NCBI GenBank assembly: GCA_037447455.1
Contig: JBBIGQ010000003.1
Span: 62,001 to 126,000, forward strand
Length of the DNA: 64,000 nucleotides
From: BPGX01 sp037447455
GTDB taxonomy: Bacteria > Bacteroidota > Bacteroidia > B-17B0 > Aurantibacillaceae
Direction: 5' to 3'
How positions within the stretch are numbered: position 1 is the first letter of the stretch; every line of letters starts with the position of its first letter. The translations under genes were made by a program, and so were the position numbers. Positions 33,641 through 43,700 of the stretch are shown here, one piece after another. A model generated the notes under the pieces. It saw nothing but the letters and a program-made list of their open reading frames with translations, ran no database searches and was not told the DNA's origin.

Positions 33641-34888
33641 TTATTGTATTAAATCTTCAAAAAATGTTGGGTATGATTTATTGACGGCTTCTGCATTTTC
33701 AATAATGATGGGAGTATTTGAAATGGTAGCAGCAGTGGCAGCTGCCATAGCAATGCGATGGTCGTTAAATGAATGTACTATAGATCCGCTGAGTTCCCCT
33801 TTTCCAATGATATATAGGGCGTCGTCTTTGATATAGGCATCTGTTCCTGTCGCATTGAGCAGTGCTAACAGGGCTTTTTCACGAGAACTTTCTTTGTTGG
33901 ATAATCTTGATACGGCTTTTAATACAGAGGTTCCTTTTATTCCGGCGGCTAAGATGCTCAGTGGTGGAAATAAATCGGGATAATGAGTAAGGTCTGCAAC
34001 AAAGGGTTTTAAAGGGCTTTTTTGAACGTGCAATATGTTTTGTTCTATCCATTGAATACGTGCGCCGCAATTTTTCAGAATATCTGTAATGATTTTATCA
34101 CCTTGTAAGGAGTGTGGATGGAGTTGGTGTAAATAGCATTCTCCGGAAAGAGCAGCAGCTACTATAAAAAAAGCGGCATTACTCCAATCACCTTCTGCTG
34201 TTGTGTTAATGGGTTTAATAGTTTGTTGCGGGGGGATGTGAAAATGTTTGAAGTGGTTTAATGAGTGAATTGTTAGTCCAAATTGTTGTGCAATGTTTAG
34301 AGAAATTTGGATGTAAGGTGTGCTTACTATTTTGTTTAAATAGATAGTGCATTCTTTTTGAGAGATAACGGATGCATATAATAGTCCGGTAATAATTTGA
34401 GAGGTATCTACTGTATCTAATTGTATATTTTGGTAATTAGCAAAACCTTTTATATGAAGGGGAAATTTTGAATTTTTTGATTGGACTGTACAGCCGACCT
34501 GTTCAAGAATTTGAATTAAAGAATGTATAGAACGATGGAGTAGAGTGTTTTTAGCAGTTATGATAACTTCTTTGTATAACGCGGGTAATAGTAAGGCGAA
34601 CATTCGTGCACTTAAGCCGGATTCATCTGCATCAATATGAATAGATGTATTGTTTTTATCTGGTTTAATTCCACAAATTTCTATTGAATCCGGATATTCT
34701 TTTACGTTGGCACCAATTGATTTTATAATGTTTATGGAAGCTTTTACATCGTTACAATAGTGTGGGTTTTTAATGGTAGTTTTTTCTGTACAAAAAGCGG
34801 AGAGCGTAATGAGTCGTTGCAGAATACTTTTAGAGGCAGGGATTGAAAGAGATTTTGAAAACTGAAAAGGGGGAATAATTTTTTGCAT
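33641..34888 (-). CDS. aroA: 3-phosphoshikimate 1-carboxyvinyltransferase (EPSP synthase)
   Basis: This 415-residue enzyme of the shikimate pathway joins shikimate 3-phosphate and phosphoenolpyruvate. Family motifs are present in divergent form: LSIPASKSILQRLITLSAF at the N-terminus, IDADESGLSARMFALLLPAL in place of the usual NAGTAMR, AEGDWSNAAFFIVAAALSG, LTHYPDLFPPLSILAAG with the catalytic Asp, RLSNKESSREKALLALL, and SFNDHRIAMAAATAATIS. This divergence is usual in Bacteroidota AroA. The gene follows the SixA-like gene by 5 bp. Confidence 0.9.
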   Translation of the reverse strand: MQKIIPPFQFSKSLSIPASKSILQRLITLSAFCTEKTTIKNPHYCNDVKASINIIKSIGANVKEYPDSIEICGIKPDKNNTSIHIDADESGLSARMFALLLPALYKEVIITAKNTLLHRSIHSLIQILEQVGCTVQSKNSKFPLHIKGFANYQNIQLDTVDTSQIITGLLYASVISQKECTIYLNKIVSTPYIQISLNIAQQFGLTIHSLNHFKHFHIPPQQTIKPINTTAEGDWSNAAFFIVAAALSGECYLHQLHPHSLQGDKIITDILKNCGARIQWIEQNILHVQKSPLKPFVADLTHYPDLFPPLSILAAGIKGTSVLKAVSRLSNKESSREKALLALLNATGTDAYIKDDALYIIGKGELSGSIVHSFNDHRIAMAAATAATISNTPIIIENAEAVNKSYPTFFEDLIQ

Positions 34889-34893
34889 TTGTG

Positions 34894-35382
34894 TTATTTC
34901 ACAAATTTGTAAGCAAATTGAGAGGATTTAAGTTCTCCGATTTTTGTCCATTCGTTGGTGTTGAAATCTAAACGTACAATGCCGGAGGTAGGGATGTTAT
35001 TAATGAATGATTCGCTGCTAAGCAAGTTGGACAAATTGGTGATGGTTGGATTGTGTCCGAAAAACAGGACGGTATGAATAGCCGTTGGTAATAGGTGGAT
35101 GTTGTTTAAAAAATCATCTGTTGTTGCATCATAGATTCCATGGCGAATTAAAATATCCTGCTCATTGTAGTTTAATTCTCTGGCGAATATCAATGCTGTG
35201 GAAATGGCACGAATAGCAGGACTGGATATGATGAGTTGAGGAGTAGGTAAATTGTCTTTTGCCCACTTACTTTGCTGATAAGTTTCTCTGTATCCGCGTT
35301 CGTTGAGTGGTCTGTCAATATCGTTTAAGAATTCATATCCCCAGTCAGATTTACCGTGTCTTATGAGTAGTATTGTTTTCAT
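34894..35382 (-). CDS. SixA-like histidine phosphatase
   Basis: This 162-residue protein of the histidine phosphatase superfamily has the N-terminal catalytic RHGKSDW motif, with DRPLNERGYRET downstream, and the second catalytic His in LFFGHNPTI. It matches the SixA/phosphohistidine phosphatase branch. The substrate in this organism is unknown. It lies between the ABM-domain gene and aroA with gaps of 10 and 5 bp, so it is part of the same transcript. Confidence 0.88.
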   Translation of the reverse strand: MKTILLIRHGKSDWGYEFLNDIDRPLNERGYRETYQQSKWAKDNLPTPQLIISSPAIRAISTALIFARELNYNEQDILIRHGIYDATTDDFLNNIHLLPTAIHTVLFFGHNPTITNLSNLLSSESFINNIPTSGIVRLDFNTNEWTKIGELKSSQFAYKFVK

Positions 35383-35392
35383 AATTTTGAAT

Positions 35393-35686
35393 TTAAATTT
35401 CTTTTTCTAAAAGTGCAGAGAAGGCGAATGGCTGGTCGTTGAATAGTTGCTTAGTAAATGACCATACTACTTTAAAGAGTTCTGAGTTTTTGTACTTTTC
35501 AATGGATATTTCATCTTTCCATATACTAAATGTATAAAAAACATTGGGCTGTTGAGCATCACGCCAGAGTTCTAAATGAGAGCATCCTTCAAAATTTTTT
35601 ATTTGTTCTTTGTGTTCATCAAACCAATTTAAAAATGTGCCCACTTTATCAGGATGGAAACTCATTCGTACAATTCTTTTGATCAT
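35393..35686 (-). CDS. Antibiotic biosynthesis monooxygenase (ABM)-like domain protein
   Basis: This 97-residue single-domain protein has a ferredoxin-like ABM fold: IKRIVRMSFHPDKVGTFLNWFDEHKEQIKNFEGCSHLELWRD, then VFYTFSIWKDEISIEKYKNSELFKVVWSFTKQLF. Such proteins form dimers and may act as small monooxygenases or stress proteins. No specific substrate can be given. Its ATG overlaps the end of the SAM hydrolase-like gene by 4 bp. Confidence 0.8.
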   Translation of the reverse strand: MIKRIVRMSFHPDKVGTFLNWFDEHKEQIKNFEGCSHLELWRDAQQPNVFYTFSIWKDEISIEKYKNSELFKVVWSFTKQLFNDQPFAFSALLEKEI

Positions 35687-36501
35687 AGTTTAGGTTTTAG
35701 TTCAATAGTTATTAAATAAGTTGGTTCAGAAAAAATATCTTTGTGTGCAGTGAGTGATGCGATGTGTCCGCCATTATTAGCAATTTCCATATAGCCAGCA
35801 TCATTGAAGAGAATAATTGTTTCACTGTTATCTTCGTCGTTGTAAGTATTGCTGATTTTTTTGCGTTCAGTAAGCGGTAAATGTATACTTATATCGTAGT
35901 TTTTTAACCAGACATTATATGTTTCTTTTTTAAGATTCAAGATAATGTTGTCGTATTTATCAATGTAAAGAACAGGTATAAATATTTTTTTGATATTGGT
36001 GGATGGTTTATCTCTTTCTACTATGTCTGGCCATTGAATTTGTGTGCATTCGTCTGGTGAAATGGATTTGAAATCATTGGTAACGGAAGAGGTATTTTCT
36101 ATAAAACGTTTCAGTGCATTCAACATTTCATTTTTAGCATAAAAAGAACTTTTAATGTATTCTTTCCAGGCATAAATGTTTTGAATTTTATCTTTTTCTA
36201 AAAGTCCAGCAATTCCGTTATCCGGGGTAAAAATCCATTTGTTATTGTATTGAATCAAAAGGATTTTTTGTTGATAGATTTTTTGGGGGATATTTATCTC
36301 AAGATAGAAAACGGTATTGTTTTGAAAATGATGGTCATTTAATAAAATGTAGGCAGCGGCTTTATTTACAGATGAATGGTGTTGTTCAATGTAATACTCT
36401 GATATGTTGAATTGGGGGGAAATAGAAGAAAGATAATATTTTAATACACTGACATAAATATCATAGTTGTCAGTATTTGTAATCAGAATAATTGGTTGCA
36501 T
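35683..36501 (-). CDS. SAM hydroxide adenosyltransferase (DUF62)-like protein
   Basis: This 272-residue protein matches the SAM-dependent chlorinase/fluorinase/hydrolase fold. Its N-terminal half contains NKAAAYILLNDHHFQNNTVFYLEI and LLIQYNNKWIFTPDNGIAGLL (the conserved PDNG). The C-terminal barrel shows PVLYIDKYDNIILNLKKETYNVW and ETIILFNDAGYMEIANNGG. Family members hydrolyse S-adenosylmethionine to adenosine and methionine. The N-terminal motif reads ITNTDNYDIYVSVLK in place of the usual TTDFG.D.YVG, so activity is uncertain. Confidence 0.78.
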   Translation of the reverse strand: MQPIILITNTDNYDIYVSVLKYYLSSISPQFNISEYYIEQHHSSVNKAAAYILLNDHHFQNNTVFYLEINIPQKIYQQKILLIQYNNKWIFTPDNGIAGLLEKDKIQNIYAWKEYIKSSFYAKNEMLNALKRFIENTSSVTNDFKSISPDECTQIQWPDIVERDKPSTNIKKIFIPVLYIDKYDNIILNLKKETYNVWLKNYDISIHLPLTERKKISNTYNDEDNSETIILFNDAGYMEIANNGGHIASLTAHKDIFSEPTYLITIELKPKL

Positions 36502-36583
36502 AAGTAGTTGGCGGTGAATTTACAAAAAGAAGATGGAATGAAAGGAAACGGTTTTTTAATCTATTAAAATAATTGTTGAATTA

Positions 36584-37642
36584 TTATGCTTCAATAGTTT
36601 TTTGTCGGTGTATTTTTTTAATCCAAATTTTTACGGATAAAGGTAACTTCAGATATAGCTTCAAAAACCAATATCTTTTTATTTTGGCTTTTAGTAATTG
36701 CATTTTATCCTTAAAATTTAATGTGCTGCTGCCATACTCATACAAATTGTAATCAAGATATTGGGCTGTTTTTCCGCATATTGTGGCTATCTTTTGCAGT
36801 TGGTCGGTAGTTAATTCTTTTTTCCATAATCCAATTTTTTTGGTGGAAACTGGCTTTAATAAACCGCTGTGAAAATCTAAAGTTCTTTGATAATATTCTT
36901 CACCAACAATTGGACGTTTTAATTCAATAAATTTTTTATATGTTTCTTGAAAATTCAATATTTCCGGAAAATATCTGACTTCTAAAAATTCACAGGTTTT
37001 TTGCACCACTTCTGCTGTATTTTTCATTAAATCTTCATAATGCATGATCATTATTTTGTTGGGGGCAATGTGATTAAAAAGATATTCCACATTTTTGTAC
37101 GTATCGTTCCAGATGCCTGCCATATACACGATGTCGCTTGTATTATCAAGGTTTCTTTTTTTTCTAATCAACACATTATCTCGCACATCTCTTGCAAGAA
37201 TAATATATTTTGAGTCAGGAAATAATTTTACAACTTCTTTAATATAGTATAGAAATTTTATTTGTTTATCTACAATAAGTTTTAATTGTGATTTATCTTT
37301 TAAGTCAAAAAAATGCCAATAGATTAGCCGCACTAATAAAGAATATGGTAAGTACTCTCGTTGTTTCATCAAATTTTCTTCAAACACTTTAATATCACTA
37401 AAAAACATCTTCAAATTTTTTTCTGATACATAAACAAATTCTTTTACCAGTGTTTTAATTTCTTTTTCGGTGTAATGTGTTTTTTTGTGATACTTTGGGT
37501 ACAAATACAAAGCAAATAATTCTTCGGAAGTGGCCAATATTTCAGGGGATTGATTGAGAATAGTATTCAACAAACTACTGCCTGAACGCTCGGTGCAAAA
37601 AATAAAATGTATCGGCAATTTATGGATTTGATTTATCTCCAT
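36584..37642 (-). CDS. Sulfotransferase family protein
   Basis: This 352-residue protein has PAPS-binding signatures. The 5-prime phosphosulfate loop is FCTERSGSSLLNTILNQSPEI near residues 15-35 and the 3-prime phosphate site is YIILARDVRDNVLIRK near residue 155. It resembles the Sulfotransfer_3-type enzymes that sulfate glycans or small molecules. No signal peptide is present. Its ATG immediately follows the stop of the sugar permease gene, so they are co-transcribed. The acceptor substrate is unknown. Confidence 0.87.
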   Translation of the reverse strand: MEINQIHKLPIHFIFCTERSGSSLLNTILNQSPEILATSEELFALYLYPKYHKKTHYTEKEIKTLVKEFVYVSEKNLKMFFSDIKVFEENLMKQREYLPYSLLVRLIYWHFFDLKDKSQLKLIVDKQIKFLYYIKEVVKLFPDSKYIILARDVRDNVLIRKKRNLDNTSDIVYMAGIWNDTYKNVEYLFNHIAPNKIMIMHYEDLMKNTAEVVQKTCEFLEVRYFPEILNFQETYKKFIELKRPIVGEEYYQRTLDFHSGLLKPVSTKKIGLWKKELTTDQLQKIATICGKTAQYLDYNLYEYGSSTLNFKDKMQLLKAKIKRYWFLKLYLKLPLSVKIWIKKIHRQKTIEA

Positions 37643-39019
37643 TTAATTTTCAGCATTTAATTTTTTCAAAGATAGCATTCCATAAAGCATCAAATATGCA
37701 AAGCAACACAGCCCTACAAAATAACTTGCATTTATTCCAATAAATTTTGATAAATATGCCTGTAACACACTAATCCATCCACCGCCCATTATCATCATAA
37801 TAAGTAAACTTGAAATGAGTCCAGAGTTTTGATGTTTGTTTTTCAAAGCAATTTCAAAAATACAAGGCCACAAAGTAGAACAAAACAAACCTACCGATAT
37901 AATGAAAAATACTGAAGATAATCCATTCATTAACATCCCAAGTATTATCATAACTATTCCGATAGCAGCATAAATACTTAATTGCTTACTGGCATTACCA
38001 TTAGAAACAATGTCTGCAAGGATTAGTAATAAAATAAATCCTATCATCCATTCAAGATGTGGAATAATTTTGTTGTTGAAAGATAAGATGAATAGAAATA
38101 ATCCAAAGGCAAGAAAAGGAAAAAGAATTTTAAAGAGAATTTTGAAAAACTTGTTATTTGCAAATACATCTGATGCAGATGCCCATCTTCCAATCATCAG
38201 GCAAGCCCAGTACAGAGAGATATAAGGTGCGATTTCGCTCGTAGAAATGTTTGCTTTTTGCTTGGCAAATTCGGCAAGATTAGCAGCAGAAGAAACTTCT
38301 ACACCGACGTAGGTAAAAATCGCCAGCATTGCCATCCATACTTCTTTTTGAAAAAGAACATCTTTTATACTTTGTATGTTTGTAGTAACAGATGCGATAG
38401 AATCATCTGAAAAATTTATTTTTATTTTTTGAAAATAAATAATGAAAGCAATAAACAACACGCCCAGTAATAAATAAGGATACATCAGATTGTTTAAACT
38501 TTCAATGTCTTTTGATTGGCCAAATACCGCATAAGATACTATTAATGGACCGATAGTGGTGCCTATGTTATTAATTCCGCCTGCCAAACTTAATCTTTGA
38601 GAGCCAAACGATTCATCTCCTGACTTTATTACAAGCGGATTGGCTGCTGTTTGTTGTAATGAAAATCCTAACCCTATCATCAATAATCCTGTGATAAGTG
38701 CGAAAAACGAACTATAAAGAGAAGTAGGTATAAAAAACAAAATTCCAATCAAGGAAATGAAAAGCCCAATACTCAAACCTTTGGTATACCCAATTTTTTC
38801 AAGTAAATCTACTTTCAGCCTTTGGCTTATCCACAAATATAAAATACTTCCAATTGTATACGCAACATAAAATACAAATGAAATCATTTGAGATTGCCAT
38901 TGTTCTAACTGCAAATGATCTTTGAATATGGGAATTAAAACATCATTGCTGGCGGCTACAAATCCCCAGAAAAAAAATAGCCCCGCAATACTGAAAAATT
39001 GTGGTGTGATTTTTTTCAT
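37643..39019 (-). CDS. MFS sugar permease, FucP/GluP type
   Basis: This 458-residue major facilitator protein has about 12 transmembrane helices. The N-terminus (FFSIAGLFFFWGFVAASNDVLIPIFK) and GLGFSLQQTAANPLVIKSG are typical of the L-fucose/glucose-galactose proton symporter family (FHS). It would import a monosaccharide across the inner membrane. It is joined without a gap to a sulfotransferase gene, which may point to a link between sugar uptake and sulfated glycans, though this is only an inference. Confidence 0.9.
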   Translation of the reverse strand: MKKITPQFFSIAGLFFFWGFVAASNDVLIPIFKDHLQLEQWQSQMISFVFYVAYTIGSILYLWISQRLKVDLLEKIGYTKGLSIGLFISLIGILFFIPTSLYSSFFALITGLLMIGLGFSLQQTAANPLVIKSGDESFGSQRLSLAGGINNIGTTIGPLIVSYAVFGQSKDIESLNNLMYPYLLLGVLFIAFIIYFQKIKINFSDDSIASVTTNIQSIKDVLFQKEVWMAMLAIFTYVGVEVSSAANLAEFAKQKANISTSEIAPYISLYWACLMIGRWASASDVFANNKFFKILFKILFPFLAFGLFLFILSFNNKIIPHLEWMIGFILLLILADIVSNGNASKQLSIYAAIGIVMIILGMLMNGLSSVFFIISVGLFCSTLWPCIFEIALKNKHQNSGLISSLLIMMIMGGGWISVLQAYLSKFIGINASYFVGLCCFAYLMLYGMLSLKKLNAEN

Positions 39020-39065
39020 AAATCAGGTGTTGCTTTTTTCAGTTTGGCTAATACACACTATGCAA

Positions 39066-40733
39066 TTAAAATAAGACATAGGTAAATCCTAACATTAAAT
39101 TAAAACGTTGAGAAGGATAGTTGTACCACTGATAGTAGCGAGCATTAGCGATGTTGTTGAAGGTTGCAAATACTGACAACTTCTGATTGCGTTTGTATTC
39201 TGCTGTGAAATTAATATCTAAAATAGAAGACAATAATTTAGTATCATTTTTGTAGGATGTCTTAGCCCAACGTTCCCCTATCAGGAAAATATCTGTTTTG
39301 AATACAAACATATTATTCCATTTATAAATTGCTGACAATTGTGCTTTGTACAATGGTTTGTGCCAGGGTCTAATAAAAGTTTTTAATTGATAATAATAAT
39401 AATAACCAGATGCAATGATTTGAATTTGTCTGTTCGCAGCATAACGCATTTGCGCATTTAATGTATAAAGCGTGGTGTTATCGTATTCTACCTGATATAA
39501 GTTAGAAAGATTAATGTTTTTATCAAAAAAAGGATTAAAAAAATACATACTATCCCAACGTTCATAACTGCCTTGAACTAAATAATCTGTTTTTGAACTC
39601 AAGCGCCCCTTAAATCCTGCATAGATATTAATGGATTGATTGGAATTTGCAAGATGCAAATCTTGTTTGTAGCTGTAAAATTGTGTAGCAATAAATGGAT
39701 TCTCGTCAGATAACGATTTTAAACTATTTTTGTTCAATTGCCCGTCAATACCCGCAAATACTTCAATAATATGACGATATAAATTGTAATTTCCAAAAAA
39801 TACTGGATAAAAATAAAATTTATTTGACCTAAAAACATCTAATGTGGTTTTTACACCGATACGAATTTCAATGTTTTCATTTTTAGATAAAAAGTAAGGC
39901 GATAGTGTAAAAATGTGATTATTAAAAGTATCTTTATTCATTTTATGATTGTAAAAATCATAATTAAGTTGTAGATAAAAATTCTCCTGATGAATAAATT
40001 TATTGAGTAATGTATTCAATTTAAAATTATTTTCTCTGGCATCTGTATAGTTTTGCAGATTGTAATAAGAGATAAAAATATCGTGATGAATTTTATCAGA
40101 ATCGTTGTAATTGCTTTTAATTCTCACCGATGGCGAACCATAATAATACTGCTGTCTGTATGTATTTCGGTCAGAAATTTTTATCAAAGCCGTGTCAAAT
40201 CCGTAATGATATAATTTATTATTTGAATACTCTAAATTAAATTTTACAAAATGTTTAGCAATGTATTTTTCAGCAAATGCTTCTGCTTTTTGATCTGTAA
40301 ATCCGCTATAACCCACATCTTTCAATTGTTTTCCGGATGCTAATAAATTATAGTAAATTCCATACCGCAACTCTTTATCATTTTTATTACCAAAATACAA
40401 TTCTAACAAAGGCATATTATACATTAACCCATATCCACCTTTTATGTAGGATTGATAAGCATTCCACACATATTTTTCTTTATGTTTAGCATAGGTTAAT
40501 GGTTCTAATGAATACTTTTTATAGATGGGAAAAGATGTAATAGTATAATCAAAGGAATTCATTTTTTTTATAGTATCTGCTACTTCTGGATTATCCGAAA
40601 TTTTATTTGCAGATTTGATAATGGGCTGAAAATGCGATTGCACATTAAAACTAATATCCTGCACTTGTGCCGATAGTTTTGAAACACTAATTATTATAGA
40701 AATAATCAGAAAAATTCCTTTACTTTTCATCAT
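39066..40733 (-). CDS. TonB-receptor-like outer-membrane beta-barrel protein without plug
   Basis: This protein of about 555 residues has a signal peptide (GIFLIISIIISVSKLSAQ) and a long series of alternating aromatic/polar beta strands (YIKGGYGLMYNMPLLELYFG, QNFYLQLNYDFYNHK-like segments) ending with FNLMLGFTYVLF, a classic terminal aromatic strand. There is no plug or carboxypeptidase-like domain, so it is a barrel only. The start is ATG 40733 (or 40730), 10 bp after the giant TPR gene. TPR-plus-barrel pairs recur in Bacteroidota; the cargo is unknown. Confidence 0.72.
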   Translation of the reverse strand: MMKSKGIFLIISIIISVSKLSAQVQDISFNVQSHFQPIIKSANKISDNPEVADTIKKMNSFDYTITSFPIYKKYSLEPLTYAKHKEKYVWNAYQSYIKGGYGLMYNMPLLELYFGNKNDKELRYGIYYNLLASGKQLKDVGYSGFTDQKAEAFAEKYIAKHFVKFNLEYSNNKLYHYGFDTALIKISDRNTYRQQYYYGSPSVRIKSNYNDSDKIHHDIFISYYNLQNYTDARENNFKLNTLLNKFIHQENFYLQLNYDFYNHKMNKDTFNNHIFTLSPYFLSKNENIEIRIGVKTTLDVFRSNKFYFYPVFFGNYNLYRHIIEVFAGIDGQLNKNSLKSLSDENPFIATQFYSYKQDLHLANSNQSINIYAGFKGRLSSKTDYLVQGSYERWDSMYFFNPFFDKNINLSNLYQVEYDNTTLYTLNAQMRYAANRQIQIIASGYYYYYQLKTFIRPWHKPLYKAQLSAIYKWNNMFVFKTDIFLIGERWAKTSYKNDTKLLSSILDINFTAEYKRNQKLSVFATFNNIANARYYQWYNYPSQRFNLMLGFTYVLF

Positions 40734-40743
40734 ACTAAAATTA

Positions 40744-43700
40744 TTATTGTTTGGATTGCTGATATTCTTCAAACATTCTATCAAACAAGTCCTTGTCTTG
40801 TTGTTTATTTTCGTTTTGATTTAAGTAGCGATTCACTTCTTCTAATCTTGTTTGTGCCTGCTGAATATATTCTTGTTTTACTTTTGCTGTCAGAATTGTT
40901 TCTAAAATAATTTTAGCATTTGCATAATCTTTTTGTTGTATGTAAGCATCTGCCAGCACCAGCATTCCTTCTGCGTTGAGATTATCATTGGTGTATTGAT
41001 AAGACAATAAACCGTTTATAGTATTTTCACATTGTTTGTAATTACCTTGACCTAAATAAATTTTGGCGATATACACATAACTTTTTGCACCATTAGAGTT
41101 TTTGAGCCATTTAGGTAATCCTAAAAAATCTTTCAATGCTTCATTGTATTGTTGCTGTTCATATAAAGCAATGGCTCTGTAAAATTTTGCTTCTTTAATT
41201 TGATTATCATTCGCTTTACCACTATTATTGATAATGTAATTACTCAACTCTAATACTTTTTCAAAATTATTAATTTGAACAGCAGATTTAAGGGCTAACC
41301 ATTTGGACTGAAAGATATTAGAAGGTTCTTCGGTCATTTCAGCATACCTTAATAATAAAGGCAATGCTTCTTCATAACGTTTAGTTTTGTATAAATAAAA
41401 CGCTGTTTTAGACAAGGCATCTTCTGTGAACATAAAGCGATTGGGATGTTGTATAATCGTTTGATAATGTTCTATGGCTTGAGCCATATTCATTGAATCA
41501 TTCGTATTATACAAACATTCTGCAATGCAATAGTGCGCTTCAAAATTATATTTACCATCTGGAAACTTTTGTAAATACTCTTCAAATAACGATTTTGCTT
41601 TCTCACAATTTTTTTGATTGTAATAATAGTCCTTTGCCGATTCATACAACGAACTTTCTACCTGACTGATAGACAAAGGATTTCCAATGCTTTCAAAATA
41701 TCTTTCCATTTCAGCAATCTGACCCTTGTTTTCAAAAATCTTTTTTACAATCGACAATACTTCTTGTGCTTCTTCACTTTTAGGATTGGCTTTCACCACT
41801 TTATCAAAATACTGAAAGGCCTTGTCGTCTTCTTTTTGTCCATAGTAAATCAAACCTATTGAAACCATTGCACGTGTGGAGGAAGAATGATTCGGAAATT
41901 CTGTAAGATACTGCTGATAATACTGAATAGCCATAGCATTGTTTTTCAAATCATTGTTGTAAGTATCGGCTATTTCAAGAATGGCCAGTGGTTTATATTC
42001 TGATTTTGGATAATATTGTATCAATTGTTTGAGCATAGCAATTTTCTCATCTAATTTTTTGATTAAACCTAAACACAAAGATTTTTGATACATCGCATAA
42101 TCTATATCTAATTTATCCAATTGAATGGCTTTGTTGTAATATTCTATAGCCATTGGATAGTTTTGTTGAAGAAAAAAACAATCGCCTGCACGCACCGATG
42201 CATCGGCTTTTTTGAGATAATCTGTAGAATTGCTATTGGCAAACTTTCCAAAAAATACGGCCGCTTCAGAAACATCTTTTTCTTGTTGTCGTTTCAAATA
42301 CGCATAAGCAATGTTGTAATTACTTATCTCGTATTCTTTTAATGACGGGGCAAACGGAAGCAGTTGAAATTTTTTCCACATATTAATTGCATTGGAATAA
42401 TCTTTATTTTGAAAATAAATTTCACCTAACCAATAATGTGATAAGGTTGTAAACACTGATTCATTCACCACTTTAATTGCTTTATTAAAATATAATTCTG
42501 CCAATGGATAATTTTTATCATTAAAATATTTGACTGCCAGATTGTATAATAAGCGATGTTGAATTTGTTCTATTTGTGGCGTTTTGATAGACAATTCTTC
42601 AATACTCTTTAATGCCATTTCATAATTTTTTGTCGTGGCATACGCATTGATTAAATACTTCAGTGCATCGTCTTTTCTTGGTGATTTTGAATAAAGTTGA
42701 ATGTAATCAGAAAATGCTTTAATAGTTTCACTAAACGGGCTGTACTCCAATTCATAAGACAATTTTGCAAAGTTGAATAAGGCATCTTCTGCAATGGAAG
42801 GAATAAAACTCAAACGAGACGCACCATAGAAAGCATTTTTGGCTTTATCTTTTTGATTAAGTTTCAAATAACAATCCGCCAGATGATACCACGCACTTTG
42901 TGCAATGGAGTCATTCTTACCAACTGATTTTTCAAAGTATTTAGAGGCGTTCTCATAGTTTTTCATCTGATAGTATGCATACGCTAAAATGTAATTGCTT
43001 TGATTATCTAATCCACTCAATTGATTGGCTTTTTTCAATGCTTCTACACAATGCTCATATTGCTTTAAATTAAAATACGATTCACCTAACATTCTTTGTA
43101 TTTCAGGTAATTTCTGATAAAACAGCGAATCTTGCACCAATTGTAAAACATTTTTTATTACTTCTTCATATTTATTTTGAATAAAATAAATGTGTGAAAT
43201 ATAATAGGGGACAATAACTCCGTAATATGTACTTTTCTGAAGTTTCAGAAAATTCTCAAGCCCTGTCTCGTATTTCTTTTGTTGATATGCAATGTGTGCA
43301 TAATAATAGGTAGCGTGTTGATAGTAAGGATTGTCTGTATCTTTGATTTCATAGAACTCTGCCGATGCTTCGTTTAAATTTCCCTTTTCCATTAAAGCAT
43401 AACCTTTCTTAAAATGATATTCTGCTTGTTGTTGTTTGGTAAGATTTTCTATTTCCACTTGTTCATAACTTCGCAATACATCATCGTATTTTTTTCTTTT
43501 GTAATACCAATCTGCCAGATAAAACAAAGCATTGTTGATACGCGTATTTTCTGGATATTTTTCAACAAATGATTTCAATTGCTGTTCCGCATCTTTATTT
43601 TCTAAATAATAGGCACAAAGTGCTTTAAAGTATTCAGCATCTGTCACCAGTAATTGTTCTTTATTACCTTGCTGTATGTATTTTTCAAACAATTGATAAG

